This document shows positions 26,239 through 34,960 of a DNA stretch of 64,000 nt, piece by piece. The translations under genes and the position numbers were made by a program. This DNA comes from FEB-25 sp963822175 (GTDB lineage: Bacteria > Chloroflexota > Anaerolineae > Anaerolineales > UBA4823), in NCBI GenBank assembly GCA_963822175.1, contig CAWGGJ010000008.1, positions 186,001-250,000 on the forward strand, given 5' to 3'. How positions within the stretch are numbered: the first letter of the stretch is position 1; every line of letters starts with the position of its first letter. Under the pieces are notes generated by a model that saw nothing but the letters and a program-made list of their open reading frames with translations, was not told the origin of the DNA and searched no databases.

Positions 26239-27342
26239 ATGCCTGACCCTCGCGTGACGAAACTTGCTCAAGTGCTGATCAACTATTCTCTGGATATCAA
26301 ACCCGGGCAAAAACTGCGCATCTCGGCCAGCCCGTTGGTAAGCGAGATGACCCTGGCTGCCTATGAGGAAGCCATGAAGGCCGGTGCGCATGTATATGTG
26401 GAGCAGCCCCTGGAAGAAGCCACGGAAATATTTTTCAAGCTGGCTTCGGGGGAACAGCTGGATTTTGTCCAGCCGGTGCGGAAACTGGTCGTTGAGACCT
26501 TTGATGCTGACCTGAGAATCGATGCTTCATCCAACCGGCGCATGCTGAGCGGGGTTGATCCGGAAAAGATCGCCCGCAATGCCAAATCCAGGTCAGAGCT
26601 CACAAAAATCTTCCTGGATCGGTCTGCTAGGAAAGAGCTGAATTGGTGCCTTACTGTATTTCCCAACAACGCCAATGCCCAGGATGCGGATATGTCTTTG
26701 CGCGATTACACCGAATTCGTCTTTGGGGCATGCATGCTGAATGATGACGACCCGATTAAATTTTGGAGGGAAGAAGGTGAGCGCCAGAAAAAACTGGTGG
26801 ATTGGCTCAAGGGGCGCGACCAGGTGACCCTAAAAGGTGCCAATATCGACATGACCCTGTCCATCAAAGGCAGGACTTTCGAGCCTTGCGATGGAAAATA
26901 CAACTTCCCGGATGGTGAGATCTTCACCGGTCCGGTTGAAGATTCAGCCAACGGTTGGGTGCGCTTCAATTATCCCGCCATCTTCATGGGGCAGGAAATA
27001 ACGGATATCGAGCTGTGGTTTGAGCATGGCAGGGTGGTGAAGGAAACGGCAAGCAAAAACCAGGAGCTGCTCACCTCGACACTCAACACGGATGATGGGG
27101 CACGCTTCCTTGGCGAGTGGGGCATTGGCACCAATTACGGCATCACTCGCTTCACCAAGGATATGCTCTTCGATGAGAAGATCGGCGGCACGATCCACTT
27201 TGCCACCGGGGCCGGCTACCCGGAGACTGGCAGCCTGAACGACTCGGCGATCCACTGGGATATGCTGTGCGACATGGCCGAGAGTGAGATCACCGTGGAT
27301 GGTGAACTGTTCTACAAGGATGGTAAACCTGTCACCAGGTGA
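26239..27342 (+). CDS. M29 family aminopeptidase
   Basis: A 367-residue member of the M29 (aminopeptidase T/PepS/AmpS) family. The N terminus V-L-I-N-Y-S-L-D-I-K-P-G-Q, the F-P-D-G-E-I-F-T-G-P segment near residue 225 and the C-terminal I-H-W-D-M are all family hallmarks that contribute Glu, His and Asp metal ligands. Such enzymes remove N-terminal residues from peptides with two bound metal ions in the cytoplasm. Slightly shorter than the usual 400-410 residues, with no motif obviously missing. Start ATG 26239 follows an AT-rich stretch and GGAGATACT. Stands alone. Confidence 0.9.
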   Translation: MPDPRVTKLAQVLINYSLDIKPGQKLRISASPLVSEMTLAAYEEAMKAGAHVYVEQPLEEATEIFFKLASGEQLDFVQPVRKLVVETFDADLRIDASSNRRMLSGVDPEKIARNAKSRSELTKIFLDRSARKELNWCLTVFPNNANAQDADMSLRDYTEFVFGACMLNDDDPIKFWREEGERQKKLVDWLKGRDQVTLKGANIDMTLSIKGRTFEPCDGKYNFPDGEIFTGPVEDSANGWVRFNYPAIFMGQEITDIELWFEHGRVVKETASKNQELLTSTLNTDDGARFLGEWGIGTNYGITRFTKDMLFDEKIGGTIHFATGAGYPETGSLNDSAIHWDMLCDMAESEITVDGELFYKDGKPVTR

Positions 27343-27482
27343 TCACCCGCAGAACAATGTTACCCGGCATTTATTACCGTGTAATTGTTAAAAAGCCTCG
27401 ATAACGGGCTGATCCACCTTGCGGGTAGACCATCTACCCGGGAAAACATCCGCAGCATAGGAGTCTCTCCATGAAGTGATTG

Positions 27483-27920
27483 ATGTGCTCAAAACCCGTG
27501 TGGGTTTTTGTTGTCTATGTCGTGCTTGACCTGATCTGCATCGGCATGGGGATGGGCGTACCCATCTTCTGCATCCTGCTGGGTTTCCCGGTCGGGTGGT
27601 TCCTGGTCAAATATATCGCCAGCACCTCCAGCAACGTGCATGAGATCATGCGCAAGGTGCTGCGCTATGCCCTGCTGACCTCCCTGGTCACCCTGGTGGG
27701 GATGGTGCTCGTGTGGGGGACATCTATCATTATGCTCTCCGACCCTACCCTTGACCTGGCAAATTACGGCATCCCGATGATCCTATACGAGCCCCTGGCG
27801 AGCTTCATTGGCTGGATGGCCCTGATGATCCTGATCTCGCCGTTCCTGCAGCTGCTCGCCTCCATCTTTGCCGCCTATTTGACCCTGGTGGGTTGGGTGA
27901 AAAATCGAGCTGCCATATAA
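27483..27920 (+). CDS. Small membrane protein, unknown; in-frame TGA upstream of start
   Basis: About 145 residues with four hydrophobic segments and no recognised family. The translation start is odd. The best site is AGGAG 7 nt before ATG 27471, but that frame reads Met-Lys-TGA and then continues in the same frame through TTG 27480 and ATG 27483. Either translation restarts at TTG/ATG, or a codon (possibly TGG) mutated to TGA at position 3, or the TGA is read through. A perfect hairpin AAAACCC-GTGT-GGGTTTT lies at 27491-27508, with its loop 18 nt after the TGA. Annotated here from ATG 27483 as the cautious choice. Confidence 0.55.
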   Translation: MCSKPVWVFVVYVVLDLICIGMGMGVPIFCILLGFPVGWFLVKYIASTSSNVHEIMRKVLRYALLTSLVTLVGMVLVWGTSIIMLSDPTLDLANYGIPMILYEPLASFIGWMALMILISPFLQLLASIFAAYLTLVGWVKNRAAI

Positions 27921-27941
27921 TCAAGACTGAACGAGCCTGGG

Positions 27942-28118
27942 ATGACAAGTACAGAAGATTACAGGGCGAAACAAAAACAACTTCCCGATTGGGATGCATA
28001 CCTGCTGCAGGAATCTGGATTGCCCGGACACGCAATAACCTGGAATTAGACCTGGTTGTGGCAGATGAAGATGTCCGACCATTGTCTGTGTGCTACATCA
28101 GCTACTGTGCTGGATGAG
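27942..28118 (+). pseudogene. Remnant of a hypothetical HEAT-type repeat protein
   Basis: ATG 27942 opens a frame (MTSTEDYRAKQKQLPDW...) that ends at 28049. After a one-base shift near 28030 the reading continues as N-N-L-E-L-D-L-V-V-A-D-E to about 28118. The joined product resembles the N terminus of a protein type seen in Chloroflexota, with L-L-x-E-S-G-L-P-G-P-R-G-N-L-E-L and then HEAT-like repeats. The rest of the gene is missing. Recognition is from memory of the pattern; treat as a decayed fragment. Confidence 0.4.
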
Positions 28119-28247
28119 ATCCCACCGTTCTACAGGAATAGTGGAGCAGGAATCCGTTTAGCACCCGCCATCCGGATGGGTTTTTGGAACAGATTCAATA
28201 CCTGGCACAGGCTGTTAAAACCGGGTAGGAAGGATATATGGATATTT

Positions 28248-28682
28248 ATGAAACCATCCACCAGCGATCGACGCCAAAAAATCCTCGATGCAGTCCGCCG
28301 CTTTAATAAACGTTACTTCAATCCGCTGATGCTCAAGCACGCTGGCAGCACCTATAGCCCATTTGCGGTGATCAGGCACGTGGGCAGGCGAAGCGGGAAG
28401 CCCTATGCGACGCCTATCATTACTCAGCCAATGGGGGAGCGCTTTGTTTTTGCACTGACCTATGGACCGAACGTGGATTGGTATCGCAACATACTGGCAG
28501 CTGGCGAATGTGCCCTGCTCCGGCGGGGGAAGGAATATCACCTGGAGAATCCAGTAACACTATCACAGGAAGATGGTTTGTTGGCGTTTCCCTGGGCGTT
28601 ACGGTCGGTGCTGCGGTTTAATAAAGTTGACCATTATTTCAGCATGACCATCATAGGCGAAAAACCAGGATCTAAGCGATAA
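28248..28682 (+). CDS. Nitroreductase/F420-type (DUF385-like) deazaflavin-dependent oxidoreductase
   Basis: A 144-residue protein of the deazaflavin-dependent nitroreductase (Ddn/DUF385) fold: F-N-x-x-Y-F-N-P-L near residue 20, then A-V-I-R-H-V-G-R-R-S-G-K-P-Y-A-T-P near 42-58, and a W-Y-R-N-I-L-A-A-G-E-C motif near 85. The V-G-R-R-S-G-x-x-Y-x-T-P segment is the hallmark. Members bind F420 or FMN and reduce diverse substrates. The start is uncertain: the frame is open back to 28056, ATG 28248 gives the usual N terminus, and ATG 28176 is possible. Confidence 0.75.
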   Translation: MKPSTSDRRQKILDAVRRFNKRYFNPLMLKHAGSTYSPFAVIRHVGRRSGKPYATPIITQPMGERFVFALTYGPNVDWYRNILAAGECALLRRGKEYHLENPVTLSQEDGLLAFPWALRSVLRFNKVDHYFSMTIIGEKPGSKR

Positions 28683-28709
28683 TACAGGGTGAGAAAGCAG
28701 GATAAAAAT

Positions 28710-29549
28710 ATGCCAAATGTTTGGGCCAGGCCGGCCGAGCTGAACGAGCAGGGTGCGCAGGATTACTGGGAATATTATGGAACCAGGCTGGTGGAGCGTG
28801 GAGAGATATTTCCAGGGGCAAAGGTACTGGATGTAGGCTGTGGTGACGGGTCATCATTGCTCCCGGCAGCCCAGCGGACAGGTTATTTCGGAAGGGCAGT
28901 TGGCATCGATATCTGCCCGCACTGCGTACCGGCGGCACGCTCCCGGGTGGAGCAGAAATACCTGTCTAATGCGGTGGCGTTGTTCATGAATGCCAGGAAC
29001 CTCGGCTTTGCCGCAGGGACATTTGACATTGCCCTGAGCGGCTTTATGGGCTGGGACGATTGCTTTGATTTTGAACAAAATCAGTTCACCCAGGCAGATA
29101 GCAAGGCAGCCGAGATCCACAGGGTGCTGCGTGAGGGAGGCCGGTTCGTATGCTGCTCCTGGGAGGCGCAGGAGGACCTGGCCTGGATGGAAGCCTCCAT
29201 GCTTCGGTATTGGCCGGAGTTACTGCAGGATGCCCAGTACCTGGATCATCGCCCGATCGGTACAGCTTACGAAAAGACCGAAGGCTATAATATAATTTTA
29301 CGGGCAGCTGGTTTTGTGGATATTGATCTTATGACTGAGACCGCCGAGTTCGTTTCCACTGACGAGGAGGAGTGGTGGCAACAGATGCAGGCGGTCGGGT
29401 GGAAACCGTTGACCGAGAAGTTAAAGAATTCCGATAGCGCTAAATATAACCGGATCAAGGAATCCATTCTCCATGATCTGGCTGCCTACAGGTATAGCGA
29501 TGGGATCCGCTTCAGCAAGACAGTGATTTTTGCGAGTGGAATAAAATGA
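28710..29549 (+). CDS. Class I SAM-dependent methyltransferase
   Basis: A 279-residue methyltransferase. Motif I is V-L-D-V-G-C-G-D-G-S-S near residue 40, the acidic end of strand 2 is V-G-I-D-I near residue 65, and a motif resembling the post-I region follows with F-D-I-A-L-S-G-F-M-G. The C-terminal half has F-V-C-C-S-W-E and two Trp-rich patches (E-E-E-W-W-Q-Q-M). This fits the small-molecule methyltransferase class (methyltransf_11/25) with an added C-terminal cap. Substrate unknown. Start chosen at ATG 28710, with AGGA 7 nt upstream; GTG 28689 is in frame. Confidence 0.85.
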   Translation: MPNVWARPAELNEQGAQDYWEYYGTRLVERGEIFPGAKVLDVGCGDGSSLLPAAQRTGYFGRAVGIDICPHCVPAARSRVEQKYLSNAVALFMNARNLGFAAGTFDIALSGFMGWDDCFDFEQNQFTQADSKAAEIHRVLREGGRFVCCSWEAQEDLAWMEASMLRYWPELLQDAQYLDHRPIGTAYEKTEGYNIILRAAGFVDIDLMTETAEFVSTDEEEWWQQMQAVGWKPLTEKLKNSDSAKYNRIKESILHDLAAYRYSDGIRFSKTVIFASGIK

Positions 29550-29595
29550 TATCTGGGCAATGGCGAAAACGAAGCTGAAAATGCGATGAGCTATC

Positions 29596-29997
29596 ATGGG
29601 AAAGCTGATGAAACCTGAACACCATCAAGATTTTCAACCCCTCTATGACCGGTTCAGCGGGATGTTACGCCTGTATGCTTTGGGCAGTATGCATCTCAGG
29701 GAGGGCTCACCGGGGAATTGTGAGCTGGTGGGACCAGCCACACCCAGCTCGAAGGGCAGGGAAGTATGGTTCGGGGCAGCCCGCATTGGCAAGAACTACG
29801 TTTCGTATCACCTGATGCCGGTGTATGCCTGCCCGGACTTGTTGGAGGGGATGTCTCCTGAGCTAAAAAAGCGCATGCAGGGTAAATCCTGCTTTAACTT
29901 CACCCGCGTGGATGAAACCTTATTCCAGGAGCTGGCTGAGCTGACCAAACGAGGCTATGAACGGTTTACAGCGATGGGCTTGATCTTGTCAGCTTGA
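29596..29997 (+). CDS. Conserved hypothetical protein
   Basis: A 133-residue soluble protein. The central part, Y-V-S-Y-H-L-M-P-V-Y followed by P-D-L-L-E-G-M-S-P-E-L-K-K-R-M-Q-G-K-S-C-F-N-F, and the C-terminal F-Q-E-L-A-E-L-T-K-R-G-Y-E-R-F, resembles the YdhG/DUF1801-like fold, though membership is not certain. In that fold K-x-C-F-N-F is the core strand. No catalytic motif. The start could be ATG 29596 or ATG 29608; neither has a strong Shine-Dalgarno. It lies between the methyltransferase and a GNAT gene on the same strand. Confidence 0.6.
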   Translation: MGKLMKPEHHQDFQPLYDRFSGMLRLYALGSMHLREGSPGNCELVGPATPSSKGREVWFGAARIGKNYVSYHLMPVYACPDLLEGMSPELKKRMQGKSCFNFTRVDETLFQELAELTKRGYERFTAMGLILSA

Positions 29998-30066
29998 GCG
30001 AGCGAATTATGTTGTTGCGACCAGGCTATATTGGTGATAGTGCATGAAGATCGTTAGTGAGGCAGA

Positions 30067-30549
30067 ATGGAGAAGATTAACCTGAAATTACGCCCGGTGA
30101 TTGATGCCGACCTGCCCGTTTTCTTTGAGCAACAGCTCGACGCGGAGGCCAATTGGATGGCAGCCTTCACTGCCAAGGACCCCACCGATAGGGCAGCCTT
30201 TGACACCCATTGGGGGAAAGTCCTGGCTGATCCAGGCATCACCATCCGCACCATCCTGGTAGATGGACAGGTGGCAGGTTCCGTGCTCTGCCATGCCTGG
30301 GGCGGAGAACCGGAGCTCAGCTATTGGCTGGGCAAGGAGTACTGGGGCAGGGGAATTGCCACCCAGGCACTGGCAATGTTCCTGGAAGTGGTGCATGAGC
30401 GTCCAGTTTATGCCCGTGTGGCCAGGGATAACATTGCCTCAATCCGCGTGCTGGAGAAAAACAGCTTTGAGCAATCGGGGGAAGGAAAATGGTTCTCCAA
30501 TGCCAGGGGGAAGGAGATCGATGAGCTGGTGTGGGTGTTGATGGGTTGA
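30067..30549 (+). CDS. GNAT family N-acetyltransferase
   Basis: A 160-residue acetyltransferase of the RimJ/RimL-like GNAT type. The acetyl-CoA loop motif appears as Y-W-G-R-G-I-A-T-Q-A-L (about residues 97-107), preceded by E-L-S-Y-W-L-G, and the C-terminal N-I-A-S-I-R-V-L-E-K-N-S-F is the second family mark. Family enzymes acetylate amines on proteins or small molecules; the target here is unknown. GAGG lies 5 nt before ATG 30067. Confidence 0.9.
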   Translation: MEKINLKLRPVIDADLPVFFEQQLDAEANWMAAFTAKDPTDRAAFDTHWGKVLADPGITIRTILVDGQVAGSVLCHAWGGEPELSYWLGKEYWGRGIATQALAMFLEVVHERPVYARVARDNIASIRVLEKNSFEQSGEGKWFSNARGKEIDELVWVLMG

Positions 30550-30724
30550 TCGAGGTGTTTTTTGGGGTGGGGGTTTTTTGATCCGTGAAGAAGATAGCAT
30601 TAATTGGGAAGATCACCCAACCCTCGCAATGACGGAGGTTGGGGTGGAAATGGCGAAGAAATGTTGGGTTTTGGGCGGCAGGGTACCTTCGCTCAACCAA
30701 CCAATGGTTGGATGGATCAGTTTG

Positions 30725-32338
30725 TTACTCACCGCCAGCAGCAAGGCGTGATATGGCGCCTTGGGGGACCCAGCCCATCACATTGTTAAAATTGACATAC
30801 CACCAATAATTCGACTTGGCTTGCACACCTTCCAGGTTGTTCATCTGTTCCGCAATCAAGCCATGGGTACCCTGGGGTATCGTGGAAATGCTGGCAAAAT
30901 TCGTCCCCGGCCCTAAACGCAGCTCAACATTGTTGAGCGTTGAAACCTGATCACCTGGCACAAAAGCAGTGGAGTACGCGGCTGGCTGCACGACCACCAT
31001 CAGCATCCCATTCGCCACTGTCCGTTCCACACCGGCAGGTGAGCTGACGATCCCATCCTCACGGGATTGAACAGCCTGCACCTTGTTGGCATCACGCATG
31101 GCCAAAGGTATGTATCGCTTGTAATACCCCCCGCAGGTGTAGATGTTGCAATAGGTATTGTTGACGACCACTCCGTTGATCACCATGGTCGATGAGCCAC
31201 CGCCGTCCTGGGCCACACCTGAGGTTGCCTCCAGGGTACCTTTGGTGAACATAGCCAGCTCATGGATGGACATCCCAACACTATGGCTTAAATCCCTGCC
31301 ATCCACGACAATGAAGTAGATGTACTGGTCATTGAAGGCGATGGCGGTGCGCGGGTTGAGATTGGTGGCACCCGGGTCGTCAAAATCCCTGATCTGCCCA
31401 TCCTTCAGGAACGGAAATGCTCCCTGGATGCTGGCGTAGGTCTTCGTCCAGCTGACCGTGTCGGGTGTTGAACAGTTGCTTTTATAGGGGGTGATCTCCT
31501 GGGATACCTGGATTTCAGCACCCACGGTGACGTTGTCCAATAACGTCTGCCGTGCTGTGCCAGATGCGGAGAGCACAATGGAATTAAATGGGATCGGGCT
31601 GTTTCCTACTCCATCGCGGATCTGGCGCACAAATCCGGAAGCAAAAGAAGTCAGGGGGAGGACCATCGTGGGGCGGGCCATCTCGACGATCACCTCAACG
31701 CCTGCGCTGCTGGTGCCAGTCGTATTGTTGAACTGGGGAGTGAATAAGATCAGCTCGTTGGCTTCCCGTGATCCATTGACGTGGGTGATCTCCTGTGAAT
31801 TTTCCGTTGCCGGGTAGGTGATCACCTGCTTATCGGGTCGATGGGTGACACATTCTCCCAGGAAGGCGCTGCGGTCAAGCTTCCAGGCAAAACCACTCCA
31901 TCCACCCAGGTTATCAAAGCGCTTGGAGTACCATCCGGAATATATCTGTCCGCCCTGTGGCTCCCCGTTGTTCAAATCATAATAGGAGCCGTTGATCGCC
32001 ACAACTGCCTTATTGCGCAGGCCCCATGTCGGTGGATTATTCCTGCCTCCCCAGAAATTCAGCGCCTGGTCATAGCGTGAATACATGCCACTGACCGACT
32101 CTCTCCCTTCCAGCAATTCTCCCGTGGCGATCATGCTTTCCAGGGTGATGTTCTGGTTGGTCCGGTCCATGCGCACAACAAACACATTGTTGGGATCTTG
32201 CAGGATGAATTTTTGGTATTCGATTCCCTGGACGATCACTTCCCAGCCCAGGTCCGGAGCGGGGTCTTGCGCCTTCACGGAACCAGTATCCAGTAAAACA
32301 GCGATCAAAAAGAACACCAGGCAAATTCGGGATAGCAT
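30725..32338 (-). CDS. Secreted phosphodiester glycosidase (NAGPA-like) with C-terminal SH3 domain
   Basis: A 537-residue secreted protein. The signal peptide covers the first 23 residues or so. The catalytic domain, about residues 70-395, fits the phosphodiester glycosidase (NAGPA, PF09992) family, best marked by V-A-I-N-G-S-Y-Y and A-Q-D-G-G-G-S-S-T-M-V-I-N-G near residue 380. After an internal Y-I-P-L-A-M stretch, a C-terminal SH3b domain carries R-L-G-P-G-T-N-F and W-W-Y-V-N-F-N-N-V-M-G-W-V. Bacterial members may act on cell-surface or wall polymers; the substrate is unknown. ATG 32338 is preferred over GTG 32356 because AAGAGG lies just upstream. Divergent from the acyltransferase gene. 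Confidence 0.85.
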   Translation of the reverse strand: MLSRICLVFFLIAVLLDTGSVKAQDPAPDLGWEVIVQGIEYQKFILQDPNNVFVVRMDRTNQNITLESMIATGELLEGRESVSGMYSRYDQALNFWGGRNNPPTWGLRNKAVVAINGSYYDLNNGEPQGGQIYSGWYSKRFDNLGGWSGFAWKLDRSAFLGECVTHRPDKQVITYPATENSQEITHVNGSREANELILFTPQFNNTTGTSSAGVEVIVEMARPTMVLPLTSFASGFVRQIRDGVGNSPIPFNSIVLSASGTARQTLLDNVTVGAEIQVSQEITPYKSNCSTPDTVSWTKTYASIQGAFPFLKDGQIRDFDDPGATNLNPRTAIAFNDQYIYFIVVDGRDLSHSVGMSIHELAMFTKGTLEATSGVAQDGGGSSTMVINGVVVNNTYCNIYTCGGYYKRYIPLAMRDANKVQAVQSREDGIVSSPAGVERTVANGMLMVVVQPAAYSTAFVPGDQVSTLNNVELRLGPGTNFASISTIPQGTHGLIAEQMNNLEGVQAKSNYWWYVNFNNVMGWVPQGAISRLAAGGE

Positions 32339-32488
32339 CGGACCTCTTTTCTTCACAAAATAAATATTGATTAAATCCTGTAACCTGAAATGTAAGAGAA
32401 TACCATTCCTGGTTATTGGTCATCCAATAGAACAGTGCAGGAAATATGCCTGTTCGCACGCCATTGACCATCCATTATAATACCCTGG

Positions 32489-33550
32489 ATGGAAAAATCC
32501 AGCACGCCCCACCTGCCCCACGCAGATGCTGCACGAGCCCTGGCAATCAGTCTGGTTGTCATCCTGCACATCGCAGCTGCATTGGTGGATAGAGGCTACG
32601 CATCAGGAAGGCTGGACTGGTGGGTGGCCAACCTGGTGGATTCGGTCGCCCGCATCGGAGTGCCATTGTTCGTCCTGGTCAGCGGGTCTTTATTGCTTGA
32701 CCCTCAACGCAACGAGACCCTGCCTGTATTTTTCCGTAAACGCTTTGTCAAAGTGCTCATCCCCCTGTTAGGCTGGTCTGTTATTTACATCGCCTGGCGT
32801 ATTATCTATGAAGGGGATAGCTTCACCCTGCAACAAGCATTCCTGGCGGTGATCGAGAATACAGTTGCCTACCACTTTTGGTTCCTATATATGATCCTGG
32901 GGCTATACCTGGTGGTGCCGCTGCTGCGCATTTTCACCCGCACGGCCGAAGAGAAAGATTATAAATACTTCATCATCACCTGGTTCATTGCGGTGTGCCT
33001 ACCACCTTTTTTAGCCAGGTTTTTTGGTATCACCCTGGCTGATTTTTGGGTCATCGTGATTGGATTCAGCGGGTACTTTGTGGGCGGTTATTTCCTATCC
33101 CATGCCAAATTCTCGTTGCGTGCCACGCGTTGGGCGCTGGTGATCTATTCCATCTCATTACTCGTCACCATCCTTGGCACCTACCTGCTCCTGCGCCAGA
33201 ATGGCCAATATGATTCGTACTTCTACGAATACCTGAGCCCGAACGTGATCCTCATGTCTTTATCTGCATATTTTTTGCTGCGCTGGCTGCCTTATGAGCG
33301 CATCTACCAGAGAATGCCCGGGTTGGGCAGGCTGGTCGCCTTGCTGTGTGCCACCAGCTTCGGTGTTTACATGGTGCACGTGCTGCTGTTGGCTGTTCTT
33401 AAGGGCGGCCGGCTCGGTTTTGTGCTCAGCGGCGCCAGTATCGGCCTGGGTGTGGGGATTTTCCTCACATTTTTGGTCGTCATGCCACTCAGCATCGGCA
33501 TCGTAACCCTGATGCAGCGCATCCCCATCCTGAAACACCTGGTGCCATAG
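32489..33550 (+). CDS. Acyltransferase family 3 membrane protein
   Basis: A 353-residue integral membrane protein with about ten hydrophobic segments, matching the acyltransferase-3 (OafA/WecH/NodX) family. The first segment contains A-D-A-A-R-A-L-A-I-S-L-V-V-I-L-H, the active-site H and R-A-L-A motif of the family. H134 in A-Y-H-F-W-F-L-Y-M is the second conserved site. These enzymes O-acylate exported carbohydrates or lipids. It is divergent from the phosphodiester glycosidase gene (about 150 bp between), so the two may share control and act on the same surface polymer; that is inference. Confidence 0.9.
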   Translation: MEKSSTPHLPHADAARALAISLVVILHIAAALVDRGYASGRLDWWVANLVDSVARIGVPLFVLVSGSLLLDPQRNETLPVFFRKRFVKVLIPLLGWSVIYIAWRIIYEGDSFTLQQAFLAVIENTVAYHFWFLYMILGLYLVVPLLRIFTRTAEEKDYKYFIITWFIAVCLPPFLARFFGITLADFWVIVIGFSGYFVGGYFLSHAKFSLRATRWALVIYSISLLVTILGTYLLLRQNGQYDSYFYEYLSPNVILMSLSAYFLLRWLPYERIYQRMPGLGRLVALLCATSFGVYMVHVLLLAVLKGGRLGFVLSGASIGLGVGIFLTFLVVMPLSIGIVTLMQRIPILKHLVP

Positions 33551-33744
33551 CCCCTCGTAATTACTACCAAAAAATCGATTTATTACCGGGTTTCATGAGG
33601 TGCCTGGAAGGATCTAGATCAGATTTCATGCGGACAGGGAGTTTTTGCGAGTTGAGGTCGCTATGCCCTCCCGACCTCCCCAAAATGGTGAAGAATACGC
33701 CATTTGAGGGAGGAGAATGATGAATTAGATCTCCGGTTCTGCAC

Positions 33745-34761
33745 TCAGGTGTGCCTGCCAATGTGGCGATCGGTTTCCAAAGCCACCTCCACAACGTTGC
33801 CGGGTAAAAATGAGCCGGCGAGATAGATAAACGCCTGCTCCCTGTCTTCACCTCCGTTTGTGGTCAATAACAGCTGTTTACAGAACTCGGCAATATCCTG
33901 GACGATGCGCTCGTAGCGATAGTAGACAAGCGCCCGCTGGTCGATATTCACCGGCCCATAGCCTTGGTAAAAGTAGGCTTCCCACCCCCGCACCTGGTTT
34001 CCCTCCATCCCCGAGCCGATAAACATCAGGTCGCGCTCTTTTGGAGCGAAGACAGGATTATCCCAGTCCACCAGATAAAAATCAGAGTTATCTGCGATCA
34101 AATAGTTCCCGGGGTGGGCATCGGAGTGGCATAATACCATTTCCCCCACCTGTTGAGCCATGGCATGCGCCAGCTCTTCAGCGCGTCCAACGACCTGGTT
34201 GATCACCTCGCGTTTCTCCAGCATGAAAGCGGATACTTTCCGGGCGACCGGGTCGGTGTAGGTGATCTCTTCCACCTGTTTTTGGAAGTACCTGACCGAT
34301 TCCCTCCACTGCGGGTCGTATGCTTCGCAGGGGATCTTGGATGCAAGCATTTGCGGTACTTTGGCAGTGTGGACGCTTTTGAGCGTCCTGCCGAGCTCCA
34401 CCCAATGTTGCCCGGTGAGCTGCACTTCATAGCCATCCTTTCCGGGGATGAATGGGTAGAGGACCAGGGTGAAATTTTCAAACGTTCCGAATAGCTGCCC
34501 AGTGCGAGTCTCTAGTGGAGAGAGTACCGTATTGATTCCCATGTTATGTAATAAATGTGGGATGGTTACCGTATATGGATCAAAATTTCCCTTGCGTAGC
34601 TTCAGGAAATAGGCGGTTCCAGCCCGGTCTTCGACACGATAAACTGCAGTGTTGACATCATAGCCAAGGGGGAGAAAGTTCACCCGGGTAACATCCAGCC
34701 GGTAATGGCTGTTTACCCAGGAGGCGATTAAATCTTCAGGAATGTCTGGCTTTTCCAGCAT
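33745..34761 (-). CDS. APH-type phosphotransferase, spectinomycin-kinase-like
   Basis: A 338-residue kinase of the aminoglycoside phosphotransferase superfamily, closest in pattern to APH(9)/spectinomycin phosphotransferase. K54 or K57 in Y-F-L-K-L-R-K-G is the likely ATP-binding lysine; C-H-S-D214-A-H-P-G-N carries the catalytic aspartate and L-V-D232-W-D the metal-binding one. All are intact. Chromosomal homologues are often kinases of metabolites rather than resistance enzymes, so resistance should not be assumed. A second APH-fold kinase is at 60066. Divergent from the DUF885 gene. Confidence 0.85.
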   Translation of the reverse strand: MLEKPDIPEDLIASWVNSHYRLDVTRVNFLPLGYDVNTAVYRVEDRAGTAYFLKLRKGNFDPYTVTIPHLLHNMGINTVLSPLETRTGQLFGTFENFTLVLYPFIPGKDGYEVQLTGQHWVELGRTLKSVHTAKVPQMLASKIPCEAYDPQWRESVRYFQKQVEEITYTDPVARKVSAFMLEKREVINQVVGRAEELAHAMAQQVGEMVLCHSDAHPGNYLIADNSDFYLVDWDNPVFAPKERDLMFIGSGMEGNQVRGWEAYFYQGYGPVNIDQRALVYYRYERIVQDIAEFCKQLLLTTNGGEDREQAFIYLAGSFLPGNVVEVALETDRHIGRHT

Positions 34762-34960
34762 AAATGCTTTCTACAGAATATCTTATCAGATTTTATAGAA
34801 TTGGTCAGGAAATAGCCTGGGTGTTGAAATCCATATGCATATACCCCATCTATGGCATAATATATTATCCCCGACGGTTAATCCTTATCTAGGCACACTA
34901 TATTGTGCCCCTACGAGGAATAAAATCCATCCACCCGCCCAGGTAAATAAGGAGCCCCAC

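Noticed and set aside
33564..33851. 95-codon minus-strand frame after the kinase gene
   Set aside because: Mostly non-coding gap plus overlap with the kinase end; no ribosome-binding site.
33745..34761. Antibiotic resistance gene call
   Set aside because: Only the APH fold is seen; similar chromosomal kinases act on other metabolites, so no resistance claim is made.
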